A stretch of 64,000 nucleotides of DNA from Camarhynchus parvulus (lineage: Eukaryota > Chordata > Aves > Passeriformes > Thraupidae): positions 26,498,501 to 26,562,500 of the forward strand of contig NC_044572.1 in assembly GCF_901933205.1 (NCBI RefSeq). The letters are read 5' to 3'. A program made the position numbers and the translations under genes. Under the pieces are notes generated by a model, which worked only from the letters and a program-made list of their open reading frames with translations, had not been told where the DNA came from and ran no database searches. Shown piece by piece: positions 11,901 through 24,500 of this stretch; position 1 is the stretch's first letter; every line of letters starts with the position of its first letter.

Positions 11901-14378
11901 GCAAAAAAGAGAACAAGAATGATTCTATTCATAACTTTCCCTTGGGCATATAGTTTTATTTTCCTTTGTAGGGAAAAGGAAACATCTTCACAGGCCATTT
12001 TAGGTTGATGCAAGACCTGCTACCAATAACCAGTGTCTAAAAGAGAAAGCAAAAAATGTAGCATTGGAAACACACAGCAAAAATTGTGTGAACCCCGAGC
12101 ATTTACATGTGACTTTCTTTGTGATGCTTAGCTTATCTGCATGGGCATACAACTATGTTTATTAGATGATGAGACTGATATGATCAGTACTTGCTATTGT
12201 AATTGTTTTTAAGTCAGCCCAGCAGTGGGACTCAGAAAACTTTAATGAAGCCTGGAGAAAGGGAGAGGGTCAGTACATGCAAATCTGGCAGAAAGATGTG
12301 CAAGGTTTCTGGCACAGTTTGGACCACAGTGCTGGACAAGGATTCATTTTCAATCTCCTGCCTAGAGAGAGACTGAAGTTTATGGTTTGCTTTATTATCT
12401 CTTAGATGCTCCTGCTCCCTGCAAAAAGAGTTTTCATGTTCTGTGTTGCCCTAAGAAGCAAAAGAGATACCATTCTGTGTACCTTCATTGGTTTATTCTC
12501 TTGAGACTTCATGCAGTGAACAATGAGAAAGGAACTGACTGCACATCAAGTCATGTCCAAGGCCACCAACAAGCCTGGCTGGGCTTCCATAGCATAGAAA
12601 TGTTGGCATTTTTTCTGTTGATAATATTTGTTTTCTGTTTTGTAGCATATGCAAGTAGGAATTCCAAGGGGTTGCATATATTTTGAAAATGTTATATTCT
12701 AAAAGCCAGCAAGCTTGTCTGCAAAATTAACCTTAAACTCTTATGGACCAGCTGAGTGTGGAAAGGACTGCAAAGTATTTAGCCTCATTGATTTTCCCAG
12801 TTTTTCCCCCCCACTCCCTCAATAGTTCTGATGGAACTGCTTCTGATTAGGAAGCTGGCCCTTTCAAGGGCTGTTGCCCTGTTCACAGATCTCTTTCAGA
12901 AAAGGAAGAACTTTCTTGTCTTAACCTTAGATTTTTCTTGCTTTTATGATGTACAGTGTTAAATTGAAAGTAGCTAGGATGTATGAGCAAGGGTGACTTT
13001 CTTTTGGAGGGGAAGCATTTTTTTCAGAAGCTGCCAAAAGCTAAAATTCATTGAAGTCACAAAAAGTCTTTTCCACATAGTCCTTTCCTTACATATTTTC
13101 TTTATCTTTGAACTGAAAAGAGTAGCAATATTAATCTAATTCCAAAGTTAAGCAGTTCATTGATACCCAGTAAAATCATTCAAATTACATGCAGGAGGTG
13201 TGCAATTATCTTGGTAAAACAGGCTCTAGATCTATTTTTCACTGTGCCTATGCACATAAATGCATTTAACTACTTCATTGCTAAAATCCACTTGAAGCAT
13301 TGCATTTTAAAGGAACCTAATAACTTCTTTTAAACCAAAATATTAAAAAAAATTAAGTACTGCTATGGTACTACTCTGATTTAATGCTTCAAACAAAGAG
13401 CTCTCACTCTTCACTAATGGCTTAATCAAATGTTCTGCATTGTGGACATGAAGAGATACATCATTCCACCTTGCACAAGACATCCTTTCTTGTAGAAAAT
13501 AGTTTAATGTGTTAAGACTGGGCAAGAGACAAAATCTCAGAACAACCCTTTATTTGAGTGGTTGGATAGTTAGGGATGAGGCTCCTCAATTTCAGTATCT
13601 GTCACAATGAATATTCATTTAACCCTGCAAAACGACAAGAGGCAGTTTGACAGCTTATAAGCAAAATAACAGTGCCATAAAGGTGTTTTAGGAAATCTGA
13701 GCTAGCATTTCTAGGCCAAAGGAACATGCACTTTTTTCTAGGTTTATACAGGGTTCTTTTAGCCCATTCCACAGCCTAGACAGATAGTTCTCGTTTCTCT
13801 CTTCCACTTCTAGTTAAAAATTTATAAAATTCCATACTAAAATCCAGTAGGCCATTAGCTCCAGTCACTCCTCTTGGAATGTAGTAGCAGAGACCCTAAT
13901 AATCAGGAGCCATTTTATAAATTCCAGCTCTAATTTTCTGCGCTGGTTTATGCAATTATGCCCATGCACCAATGTTAACCTCTAATTAAACAGAAAATTT
14001 TCCTCCTTAACACATTCATGTTCTTTTCCTACCATTATATTTTCTAGTGTGGATACTCTATCTCAGAGTCTTCTTATCTCAGTTTGTAGGTGCTTTGTTC
14101 CACCAATTACTTTGGTGGACCATTTCTGTGATTCTTGCAGCTTAAAAGAATTTTTTTTTAACAAAGGTGATTGGACCTGCATTTTGGTCAAAGTTGTCTT
14201 GTACGATGAAATTAACAGGTCACTGCCTTTTGGAAAATGGCTGTTGCTTTTTATTTATATATCTTCCCTCCTGCATCCCATGCATGCATGTGCCATTCCT
14301 AAACACTTTTGCTTCCTTCTTCAGACTTGTTAGGAAAAAGTCTGCTTTACCTTGCATGGCACTGTTTCTTGCTTTTCA
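8934..14378. other. Single-copy A+T-rich DNA, no gene seen
   Basis: No gene or transposon was recognised. A G8 run lies near 11600 and a C8 run near 12806. Around 9000-9250 the composition is slightly more GC-rich and could be a very old repeat, but no family could be named. A 13-bp direct duplication at 10471-10503 is listed separately. Confidence 0.5.
10471..10503. repeat. Direct repeat, 13 bp, period 20
   Basis: TTCTAGAAACAAC is present at 10471-10483 and again at 10491-10503. The spacer CTTTGTTG partly mirrors the end of the unit (AACAA/TTGTT). It is probably a slippage product. Confidence 0.8.
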
Positions 14379-15063
14379 GCTTCAACTAGTCCAGGTTGCT
14401 CAGAATCCCAACCAGCCCAGCCATGAACACTCCCAGAGACAGGACAACCACAATTTCTCTGGGCAACCTGTTCCAGTGCCTCATCATCAGGTAAACGATT
14501 TCTTTCTAATAACTAATCTAAACCACCATATTTCAGTTTGAGGCCATTCCCCCTTGTCCTGGCACTATGTTTCCCTGTGAGAAGTTCCTGTCCCACTTTC
14601 TTGTAGGGTCCCTTCAGAATGCTACAATTAGGTCACCCTTGAAGCCTTTTCTTTTCCAGGGTGAGTAATCCCAATCCTCTCAGCCATTCCACATAGTAGA
14701 GCTGCTCCACCCCTCTGATCATCTTGGTGGCCTTCTCTGGACTCCCTCCAACACGTCCCTGTTCTTCCTGTGCTGGGACCCCAGAGCTGATGCAGCCCTG
14801 TGGGTGGGCTCTCACCAGAGCAGAGCAGAGGGGCAGAATCCCCTGCCCTGCCCTGCTGCCCACGCTGCTCTGGATGCAGACCTGGACATGTTTGGCTTTC
14901 TGGGCTGTGAGTGCAGGGTCAGGTCCAGCCTCTCACCAGCAGCACCCCCAATTCTCTCTCAGCAGGGCTGCTCTCCTCCTGCTCATCCCCCAGCCTGTAT
15001 TGATACTCGGTGTTGCCCTGATACATGTGCAGTACCTTGCACTTCATTTTCTTAAACTGTATG
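14379..15063 (-). mobile_element. CR1 LINE fragment, minus strand (downstream of a pair)
   Basis: The plus strand shows reverse-complement CR1: AACTAGTCCAGGTTGCTCAG near the 3' end (14385-14404), the 'CTGGGCAACCTGTTCCAGTGCCTCA' class of sequence at 14460-14485, the block around TCTCAGCCATTCCACATAG, and the 'TTTCTGGGCTGTGAGTGCA' class near 14899-14917. The extreme 3' end (the last 50 or so bp with the octamer repeat) is missing, and the 5' end is truncated near 15063. It lies 62 bp from a second CR1 fragment in the same orientation that belongs to a visibly different subfamily, so the two are separate insertions rather than one split element. Confidence 0.85.
14633..14863 (-). pseudogene. CR1 ORF2 reverse-transcriptase C-terminal remnant
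   Basis: A 76-codon minus-strand open stretch translates to sequence containing EKATKMIRGVEQL and, further on, LGLLTLEKKRLQG. These match the conserved segment just before the C-terminus of CR1 ORF2 (endonuclease plus reverse transcriptase). The N-terminal half of the stretch is only partly in frame with the family, so at least one frameshift has occurred. The remnant lacks every catalytic motif of the polymerase and is non-functional. Confidence 0.7.
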
Positions 15064-15125
15064 AGATTTCTAAGTATAACAGAGATAGTGCTTAAATCAC
15101 AAGGAGAACTGGCAGATAGTTAGCA

Positions 15126-15743
15126 ACAATCACAGAATTTCTAGGTTGGAAGAGACCTTTGAGATCATTGAGTCCAACCCATGTTCTAACACCTAAACTA
15201 CATCATGGCACCAAGTGCCAGATCCAGTCTTTTGTTAAACACATCGAGGGATGGTGACTCCACCACCCTGGGTAGATGATTCCAGTATTTGATCACTCTT
15301 TCTGTGAAAAACTTCCTCCTTAATTCTAGCCTGTATCTCCCTTGGTGCAGTTTGAGACTGCGTCTTCTTGTTCTGTCTGTTGTTACCCGGAGAAAGAGAC
15401 CGACCCCCAGCTGACCACAGCCACCCTTCAGGAAGTTGAAGAGAGTGATAAGGTCACTTCTGATTCTCCTTTTCTCCAGGCTGAACAACCCCAGCTCTCT
15501 CAGTCGTTCTTCATACAGCTTGTGTTCCAAGCCCCTCACCAGCCTCGTTGCTCTTTTTTGGACACACTCAAGCATCTCAATGTTCCTCCTAAACTGAGGA
15601 GCTCAGAACTGGACACAGCACTCAAGGTGTGGCCTCACCAGTGCCGAGTACAGGGGAAGAATGACCTCCCTGCTCCTGCTGGCCGCACCATTCCTGATAC
15701 TGGCCAGGATGCCATTGGCATTCTTGGCCACCTGGGCAAACTG
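15126..15743 (-). mobile_element. CR1 LINE fragment, minus strand, well preserved
   Basis: It begins on the plus strand with the CR1 3' terminus (ATCACAGAATTTCTAGGTTGG) and its short 3' UTR (15126-15197), then continues into a long, nearly intact C-terminal ORF2 coding segment. It is 5'-truncated at about 15743 where the coding match stops abruptly. The 3' UTR differs from that of the neighbouring CR1 (AGACCTTTGAGATCATTGAG here), indicating a different subfamily. Its coding preservation suggests it is the youngest of the six CR1 fragments in the window. Confidence 0.9.
15198..15743 (-). pseudogene. CR1 ORF2 C-terminus with a single nonsense codon
   Basis: Reading the minus strand from 15743, one frame stays open for 46 codons (starting [19 protein letters not shown]), meets a TGA at 15605-15603, and then stays open in the same frame to the natural stop after codon ATG at 15198, giving LALGAMM at the C-terminus. 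The TGA sits where the CR1 family has a conserved tryptophan (TGG), so a single G-to-A change explains it. Downstream are the family motifs [19 protein letters not shown] and [17 protein letters not shown]. Only the tail after the polymerase core is present; catalytic residues were lost by 5' truncation, so the fragment cannot act as a reverse transcriptase. It is a dead-on-arrival copy that has decayed little. Confidence 0.88.
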
Positions 15744-18699
15744 TAAAAGACAATGAGCTCTAAGTGGAAGAATAGCAGAACCAATGTGTTACACAGATAG
15801 TGGTACAGATGCAAATATATTCTTAATACAACTTCCACAGTCCACAGAAATTTCTTGGCTTTAAATTGTAGAAATCTTCTACCTAATAAATTGAGAACTT
15901 ACCATCCGAGGAGAAAGCATGTTTCTCCACTGGAACAAGGGAGTTTCTCTTGAAGAATTTCTTTTGAGATAAGTTTCCTTTACAGAATTATTAATCTGGC
16001 CATTTTTAGGTATGTTTTATAGAATCAGATTAATACTACCCAGGATGCCTTCACCTGTCTTAAAGGGAGTCAAGAATGACTGCATGTCTGGTTTGAATCA
16101 AATTCCTTTTTCTGTGTCTGATTCTCCAAGACCTGTCTGCTTTCCTTTGACTCAGCTAGCTTACATTTCTGTCAGGCAAGATATATTATTACTCTAAAAG
16201 GAAAAGGAAGAAGTTAAAAACTGAGCCTATTGAAATACACTTGCCTCCATCTTTTTCCAGATGCCATTTGTCTTTCTCCAAGGGTTTGGGTCTGTGAGAT
16301 CTCAGGAAGACTGCTTTAAAGAAAAATCTTATTTTCAATTGAGCCTAAGGAACACCCAGTCAATTAAAGCAATCTATTCTTAGTCTTATTTTATTCTTTC
16401 AGAGAAAGGTAGGAGGACGCGCACACAAAACGTTTCCTTCCTGCAAACATAAGCATGGGAGCTATTTTATAGGCCTTAAAAACTGAAATTTTGGGACCAT
16501 GTTTCTTGCTAAAGCCAGGTAAAGTTTTCATTGTCAACATATAAATGTTTTGGAGCAGAATTCAACAGCTTTTTCTGACTGCATTGTACTCAAGGAGATG
16601 TTTATCTGCATTCATAGCTGACTACATACATTTGACAGCAATCAGCAAAGATATTTATATGTGGAGTGACTCCTTTGTTTTATATCCAGAATCTTCACAG
16701 ACACCTTATTCACAATTTGGTAGTTTATAATATTTCTTTGTATGATGGAAAAAGATAGAAAATTGTATTAAAATAAGAGTTGGATATTATCAGTTGGAAC
16801 TAATTCTCTATGATGTTTCTGTTAATCTGAAATTTTTAATTAAAAATAAAAAAACCCTTATTTTAAAATTGGTGTACTAAAATTCTTGTGGACATTGATT
16901 TCTTATAGATTATTTCTCAAAAGAAAAGTAGTAGATGAATGTTATTTTGGGTAGTTGAAATAGATTTGATGTTAATTAACTCTTAGCTCTGCAGCTAGAA
17001 CTACATTTCTGTTTGGTAAAAAATGTGGCAATGTATATACTTTTCATACCTCCTGCTGTCACTTTTGGGAATCCTAGACTATTGCTAATATTACATCATA
17101 ATTTTTCAGGAACATATTAAAAGAAAAAAAACTCTTGCCAGGTCTAGGAAAACAATCTCCACAGGAAGATACTGGGCTTACTTTATTTAAGTATAGGAAA
17201 ACGGGGAGTGATAGCTTTCTTTTATGAACGGCATGAAGCAGTTCTTTACAGAGCTTTCTAAGCCTCTATTGTTGCTATACCCTTAGGCTGCTCGCTGCAG
17301 GTCTTCATACTGCAGGAGGGATTTTCTTTTTTGTTTCTGATTCATTCCTAAGATGACCCTAATCCAGTTGTAAATGGGTCATTCAGACTAAACAGTGAGA
17401 AGTAGCTCAATTTTAATGTAGTCATATTGATTCTGCAGTGTTGATTACAGTGAATTAATATTTGTCTACAAAATCTTCCAGGCTTATCTTCACTAGACCA
17501 GCCTGGGTCAAGGTGGGTCATCTCAACTAACCTGGAACTTTAGGAACTGTCAGGCTTCAGTCAGGGTTGTTCATCTGCGTTGTACATGAAGATTTTGAGG
17601 AATTTACTGTGATATCAGCTAAGGAAGTCCCAACTTTGCAACTAGAAAATTGAGACAAACATGAAGTCCCAGATCCCTTAAAACACCAGCAAATCTTTCT
17701 ATTCACAGGCAACATAGAATTGAATAGGAAATATGTGCAAGAACAATTTCTGCCACCCTGTGACGGTTGAGGCACTCTTCCTATTTAGGGCATCATAAAA
17801 AGGAAAAAAAGCAAAGGACTCAGCAAGGTTTTTTCTCAGAATAATATTCCAAATTATTTTGTGGGAGTCCTGAGGTTCTTCAAGCTGGTGTAACAGGTGT
17901 GAATCTTGCTCCAAAGCTGAATGTGTGCTTGAGGCACACAGCCAAGAGTCTCAAAACACTAATCACACACCACCAGATTCAGGCAATCATATGGGTTTCC
18001 CCAGCTCCCTGAAAATGGTAACCACAGTGTGGTCAGATGTGTGTGTCTATTTCTGTCTGCAGAGATACATGAAATTGGGTTAAGAGCACACTGTAAGTGT
18101 TTTCATAAGTATATGTTTTTGTTATTCAGTGAAGTCTTCATGTGAGCCTACAGATAAACCAGTATAAAGTACCCCTCTAGAAAATACTTGAGCATCAATA
18201 TTCATACTTTTGTTTACAGTGTAAGAGAACTTTTCCGTTAAGTATCTACCATTTTTTCTTTTGATATTACCTTTTCCATTCAGAAAGACGACAAACGATA
18301 GAATCCTTCAAATGGGTTACTTCTTCACATTCATGAAAGGGTCAATGGCAGAACCTGACATTGTACAAGGAGAAATCCACACTGCTTTTGGATACATGCC
18401 TATAAACCACTGCACTGAGATGACAGTGTGTGTTTGGATGTGCAACCCCCAATATTTCCATTTTTCAGAGAGAGAAAGGAGAAAAGAAATGAGGGGAGAC
18501 AAGAAGCAGGCTAGAGGCAAGAGCAGGAGACTGATCAGTCATAAGAGAAAGTAGCCATTATGAAAAAATACCACTTCTGAGTCAAGAGAATGGGCTAATG
18601 ATCATACTTGTCAAAATCACTGTTAACAGGAAAGTAGTTTTTTTACCTTTATTTTCAATACGGCATTTTTGCATGGGAATGCCCTACAAGACCCTCAAC
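15744..18699. other. Single-copy DNA, no gene seen
   Basis: No gene or transposon was recognised. An acceptor-like pyrimidine tract ending in CAG (18246-18284) is followed by an open frame of about 90 codons on the plus strand to 18554, but the translation resembles no family known to me. It is treated as chance here and raised as a finding. Confidence 0.5.
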
Positions 18700-19060
18700 A
18701 GCACGTTTGCCCAGAAGTGCTCTAATTAACTGTACCAAATGGCCTACTCCACTGTCATGTTAATGCCTTCTATCTGGCTGTTTGCTGGCCATCATGTATC
18801 ATTGTTCAGCAAATGACAGCAGTCAGGTTATTAAAGGTGTAGATATTAAATTAACAGCAGTGGTAAACATTGTAGCTGTACTTCACATCTCAGCAGAGCC
18901 AATGAAGTGGATGACACTGCATCCATGCTGATATGCTGCAATGACAGATGGGCGTCATTTAACACAATACATCAGTGGGCAACCCACGTACCACAGCTGT
19001 CCTCCACTAAATGAATTAGATCAGGGTAATTAATCTAAGGCAGAAAGTATTACTAAAGTG
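18700..19060. other. Candidate conserved noncoding element
   Basis: This repeat-free block has the texture of a vertebrate developmental enhancer. It holds two TALE/MEIS-type TGACAG sites (18814-18819 and 18942-18947, the latter overlapping an E-box as TGACAGATGG) and a homeodomain-type TAATTAAT at 19027-19034. It also holds many non-degraded mixed-composition words and no long ORF. This is inferred from motif density only; conservation cannot be seen from one sequence. Confidence 0.25.
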
Positions 19061-21149
19061 AGTCCTAAGCGGAATTAGAAATGAATGAAATATCCTGTTA
19101 AAAAAGGAAAGGAAAAGAAATAGAAAGAAAGAAAAAAAAATAAAGGCTCATTGCAGCACGAGTGTGGAAATGATTATTAAGTATTATAATTTGACACACA
19201 AAGGACAGTGCCCATCACTTAGTGTGAAGGAGTATATAAAAGGCACCCTTTTGTTCTGCAGTATTTTATCATAATGTTTTTTGTCACCGTGTGTGTCAAG
19301 GAAAGCAACAACACCAGCAAGGGACCAAGATGTTATATTTGATACTTTAATGTAAGAAAATCCTATCATCTTTATTACTTACCTGTACTGCTCATGGAAT
19401 TATTCCTTGTTACATATCATCCACTTATATTGATTGACCTGTTTAATTTCTATGACATTTTATCAGAAGGCGTCTTTCTGGTTTTGGCCTGAGGATAGCT
19501 GTAAAAAACCCCAACACAATTCCCTTTCATTTACACAAAATTTGTAGTGTTTCTCCATCACTGTTCTCTCCAATCTTCCCCATCTGTATTGGGTCAAAAA
19601 CAAACAAAAAAAACCAAAAAAATCCACAGAAGGAGTAAAACAAGTGTGTCTTGCTTCCATTCTGGATGGTTGCAAAAATATTTCAAAATATTTTATTATA
19701 TATTGGTATCAATGTTCTATATGAGTACATAACAAGTTTGTTGGAGTTTTTTTCAATTAAAACCCAATCAATGATGTGATGTGTATTTGATATCATAAGA
19801 TCATAAGCAGGTTAAATAAGCAATGCTTACAGCTAGGGTATAACAATTCATTCCCAAATCTAGACAATTTAAAGAGCAGTTATAGAAGAAAAGCAACAAA
19901 GAAATATAAGCCTGAAAATTTTGTTGTTAGTCTTGCAGGTTCTGTATTAATTCTGTTCCACTTCATTTAGTGTATGACATCTGCAATGGAAAATTTCCCT
20001 AAAGGATGTCTCTGACAAAGGCAAGCATTGATCAAGCATCATGTACTTGCTTGATGCTGTCAGCTCACTTGCAGCTTCCCCTTTATTCTTTTCCCTTTGC
20101 CTAAGAGAGCTATCATCCTTCAAAACACCCTTCTCTGCAGGTAGAGACTGGGATTTGCTATTTGTTTTAATCTTTAGAGGAAAAAGGGAGTTGTGGAAGG
20201 AGAATTATTTTGGGAATAGGTATTATAGCAGTGATTATGTTAGATTGGTGCGATGGAAACACATACTGCTATTAGACTACAGGCAATTTCTGAAATGTAT
20301 TGACTTTTATGAAAGTGATGTTTAAAAACAAGTCACAATGTGTGTTTCAGAGTGCATCCAAATTATTAAATACCTATTTACTGTTGTTTCAGTATAGTCT
20401 CCATTGTGAAACAAACCTTACTCTCTGTGAGCATTGCAAATTCTGTTATCCTCTTCATCCTGCTAAACCAGAGCAGTGTTATGAAAAGATGATATGGCAT
20501 AGCATATTTTGTATGTGAGTTGTTTCCTCCTGTGTAAATATGTTAAGAGTGACAGAATGACAGGCCCTCAGTTATTTTTGGTTAATATCCATACTTTTTC
20601 TACTGCTGTGCTACTTTTGCTTCTATGGCATCATGAAAAATGTCCATCCAACCTAACAGCACTATCCCTTACTAATCTGTTCCTGTTTTCATTGAAACAT
20701 ATTTTTCTTCCATGTGTAAAACATAACTGTTCAGATCAACTTTTCCCTATAGCCTTGAGCATGTACTAGATTTCCTTCACTTTTAGTTTTGAGAGGCAGC
20801 ATAGCTCTTGTCTCTCTAGTTTTATACTGGCAGAATTTTCCTTGGCATAAATTTTCCTTGTCATGCCTTCCTTGAATAAAGGGACATCCTTATTTTCTTG
20901 TGAAGGTTTTATTTCTTTTCTGATTCTCATAGAAAATCAGCCAAATATCAATATTGGCTGAATAAAGCAGAATGTGGGCTTTTATGGCGCCTTAAATCTC
21001 ATTCCTTTGCAATACATCAATGTTTTGAATCCATATACACATTATTTTTACAAGAGTATGATATCAGTTTTATCTTTGTAGATCTTCCATCACTGATGTC
21101 TTGGTTTTAATGGCTTCACTCTTATATAAAATCATCACTCATATAAAAT
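19061..21149. other. Single-copy DNA, no gene seen
   Basis: It contains a purine-rich run at 19100-19146 (GGAAAGGAAAAGAAA type) and an A-rich patch at 19593-19621. Neither looks like a LINE or SINE tail. No gene was recognised. Confidence 0.5.
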
Positions 21150-21556
21150 TCCTGAAGTCTGGAGCATCTCTCTTCACGAGGAGAGACTTTGGGAGCTGGA
21201 CCTAATCAGTGTGGAGAAGAGTGAGAGGGCATTTCATTAATGCCTACAAATATCTCAAAGATATGTGCCCAGAGGGTGAGGGCACTTCTTTCAGTGGTGT
21301 CCAGTGACAGGACAAGGAGTAATGACCATTAACTAAAACTAGAAGGTCCACTTCAACACTAAAAAGAACTTTTTTACACTGAGGGTGGCATAGCACTGGA
21401 ATAAGCTGCCCAGGCTCTGTCTCTGGGGACATTCAAAACCCACCTGGATGCATTCCTGCGTCACCTGCTCTAGGTGACTCTGCACTGGCAGAGGGCTTGG
21501 ACTAGATGATCTCCAGAGGTCCTTTCCAACACTAATAATTCTGTGATCCTCTGATT
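21150..21556 (+). mobile_element. CR1 LINE fragment, plus strand
   Basis: The sense-strand CR1 tail is plain: GGAGCATCTCTCTTCACGAG (the YEER-type segment), then CTGCCCAGGCTCTG, GGGGACATTCAAAACCC, and the 3' terminus GACTAGATGATCTCCAGAGG followed by TCCTTTCCAACACTAATAAT and TCTGTGATCCTCTGATT. It is 5'-truncated after roughly 400 bp, and its coding part is broken by stops and indels. The terminal octamer array is imperfect. Confidence 0.88.
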
Positions 21557-24500
21557 ACTGCTCTTTGATAGCAGGGGTCATACACACCTAGGTTTAAATA
21601 CAGTCATCGCTGTGACTATTAACACATTCCAAAATAAAACATTGACTGCAACATAAATGAAATGTATACAATATGTTATCTGTAAATTTAAGGGGAAATA
21701 AAATGCTTTCAGTTTTTCTTTATTACACTTGTTCTGACTTCCAGAAATGCTCATGGCTATGAAAGGTATATCCTTTCACTGAAATCAGGCCAGCAATTGG
21801 GTGGGAAAGCTGCATGTGGTTTGGGGTTTTTTTTTGGCATGGACACTGTGAACTGAATGGAGACAATAAATTCACTTTGTAGAGATGATTAAAACTTTGT
21901 ATAGTTATAACTTCAGTTTCTTCTGATTTGATCCCGAGTTGAATTGCTGGTTTTGAGGTGACATGTTACAAATGTCCTGTTATTACCTTCTTTGACTTGA
22001 ACTCTAGACAAGGATCTACTTTTTTGCAAACCTTTGAAAATTAGGATCTGTAACAAGTATAAACAGCTATACTGCAGAAAAATCGCAGATAAATGAAGTT
22101 AGAAATAAATGATGATTTATCAAGGTGTCAGATGTTGTGTGATGATAGATGAACCACAAAGATGTAATAGTACAGTTTGCATACTCATTGAAGTGCTGCA
22201 TCTTCATCAGCATTTTGAAAATTAGCCAAAGTTTTTGAAAATTAGCCAAAAACCTTAGAAGAAACAATCACCTCTTCGCATGCTCCACATTGTCATAATG
22301 CTGAAACTTTCTGATGCAGCTTCTCTCTTGCAAGTTTTCTGAAATTTCATGTAGTGGTGGTTTTATCTCCACTGCTGACTGCAGTGAAATCTGGAAAATT
22401 TTTCATGAACTTTGTTGGGTTTTCATGCACATACGGCATAAGAGACTCATCACCACTGCAGCCTTTATGTACTTTTATAGCTTAAGATTTAATAATGAAC
22501 ATAATAGTGATTTTTATGAATTTGAAAGTGAATATTTCCCGTAATATCCTGATATGGCTTCTTTTACAGCATATTTTCACAGTGGTCAGATTACAAGTGC
22601 TACATGAGACATGGACATACCATCTCAGGACAGTGGAAAATTGTATTAAGATGAAATAGTATAAAATTGCACTTAGGGGAAAAGAAAAGCATCACTGGCT
22701 TCGACATTGGTAAAAACTGCTATATAAATTCTCTACAGATTGAATTTCCTCTGTTTAACTACAAAACCTCTTCACCTAAGACAAAAGAGATTGTTTTCAT
22801 GAGATTGATCAGTCTTACAAGCGATGGTCCTGAAAGGGAGAGAGTACAAATTATTCTGCATTACAGTTTAATTCTGTATATCATTTTCTGAATCAACTCA
22901 GAAAAGTTTACAACGTTATGCAAGCAATGATCCGTGGGGAGTGGAAGAACTAATCAGAATATCAGAATATGATCACATAAGATTTCACAATCAGCACACG
23001 ATAACATCTCAAGACTGCTGACTTCAAAGGAGGAAAAAATTATTTCAAATTACATTGCTAAATTTCCCTGCAATGTGCCTAGTTTTTGAGATTGCACTTT
23101 GGCTTTTTTTTTTCTTTCCTTCTTCTCTGTCATTGTTATTCTTACTTTTTAAATATATTTTACATATGGAATTAAAGATAGTTTCTGAGCCTGTGGTTCC
23201 ATGAGAAAAATATTTTTTAACATCATTTATGACAAATGCTCTCCTACTACATAATCTCCAACTTATTTTTGGGGAGAGAAATTTGGTGGCCAGCATTTTC
23301 AAAAAAAGTATGAATCAGAAATGTATTTTACTAATTAAATGTAACTGTAAATAAAGTTCATTTAGCTTTGGTGAATGTTGAGAATTAGTTTTGTAAGAGT
23401 AGGACACTACAGTGCAATAGAAACCCATATTTTATGATCCATTTTCAATGTGGTTTTTGATACACTTTTCAGGTTTACAAGGTAGCTCCCCATATGTATA
23501 CAGCTCCATAAAATGCCAAGTGTAGAGAAAAGAAAACGAAACTGAACCAAACCATTGATACTTTTTCAGAAACTTCACCACACTTACTAAATTTCCAGGG
23601 CTTTATCTTATTGAATCTGTGCAGTGTGTCTAGACAAGTAGTACTGTCATAGCACCTCATGTCTGGTTCATGTTAAATCTTTAGTAAGAACTAAATAATA
23701 TTTTCAACTGATTTCCAGGCAACTGCAAAGAGTACAAAAGGCTTGAATCTCTTACCAGAAGATGTCAGGTTATGTGGTCATAACCCTCTTCTCTTTCTGA
23801 CCTGGTTTGATTAGGCTAATTAATGCCAGGATTTGCTTCCAGCAGTCTTCACAGTCTTAATAACTGCTCAGTATGGCGATGCTGCTGCAAGGCAAGTGCA
23901 GAGAGGCATGACTTTTTGTGTCCTTTTCCTTTCCTTACACACAAGCACAGAGCTAGTCTCAATAAATCTGCGTGATATATTTTATCATCCTTGACACAAG
24001 AACTGGGGGAGCAAGAGTTTCCCTGGAAAACACTATTTAGTTCCTAGTGGAAATGCATGTGTTTTCATTCTGGGAGGTCTGGTCTGCGCATTTTAGTCTT
24101 CATGGTCAGTAATGTGTTTTATTTCAGGGGGTGTGAGTAAAGCTTACCTAATTTTCCGCTGCAGTGCATCATCTTCTTTCCATGCCTGTTGAAACTTAAA
24201 GGCTGCCTGCTAGGCTTGTTCAGCTCTGGTGAGAGAGTGGAGCTTGAGCAGACAAGTGTGCTGGAAAAGAAGGCCTAAGGATAAAAAAGGTCAGGAAAGA
24301 TGCATAAACCAATCAGAATCTAGTACCCTGGTCTGCAAAGGAAGCAACCATCTGTTTATTCTACTCAGGAAAGAGATCAGTAGTTCACTGTTTTTGTTTG
24401 TCAATAATTTTATAATCTTTAATACTGTAGCTCTTAGATAAGTCTTACAGGCCAAGTAAAGAAATAAACATTTTATATGTAAATGAGAAAAAAAAATATA

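Noticed and set aside
14724..15095. 123-codon plus-strand open frame with overlapping 83-codon frame
   Set aside because: Antisense to a GC-rich CR1 fragment.
15342..15746. 134-codon plus-strand open frame
   Set aside because: It is the antisense shadow of the CR1 ORF2 tail on the minus strand.
20041..20325. 94-codon plus-strand open frame
   Set aside because: No recognisable domain; expected by chance over 64 kb and six frames.
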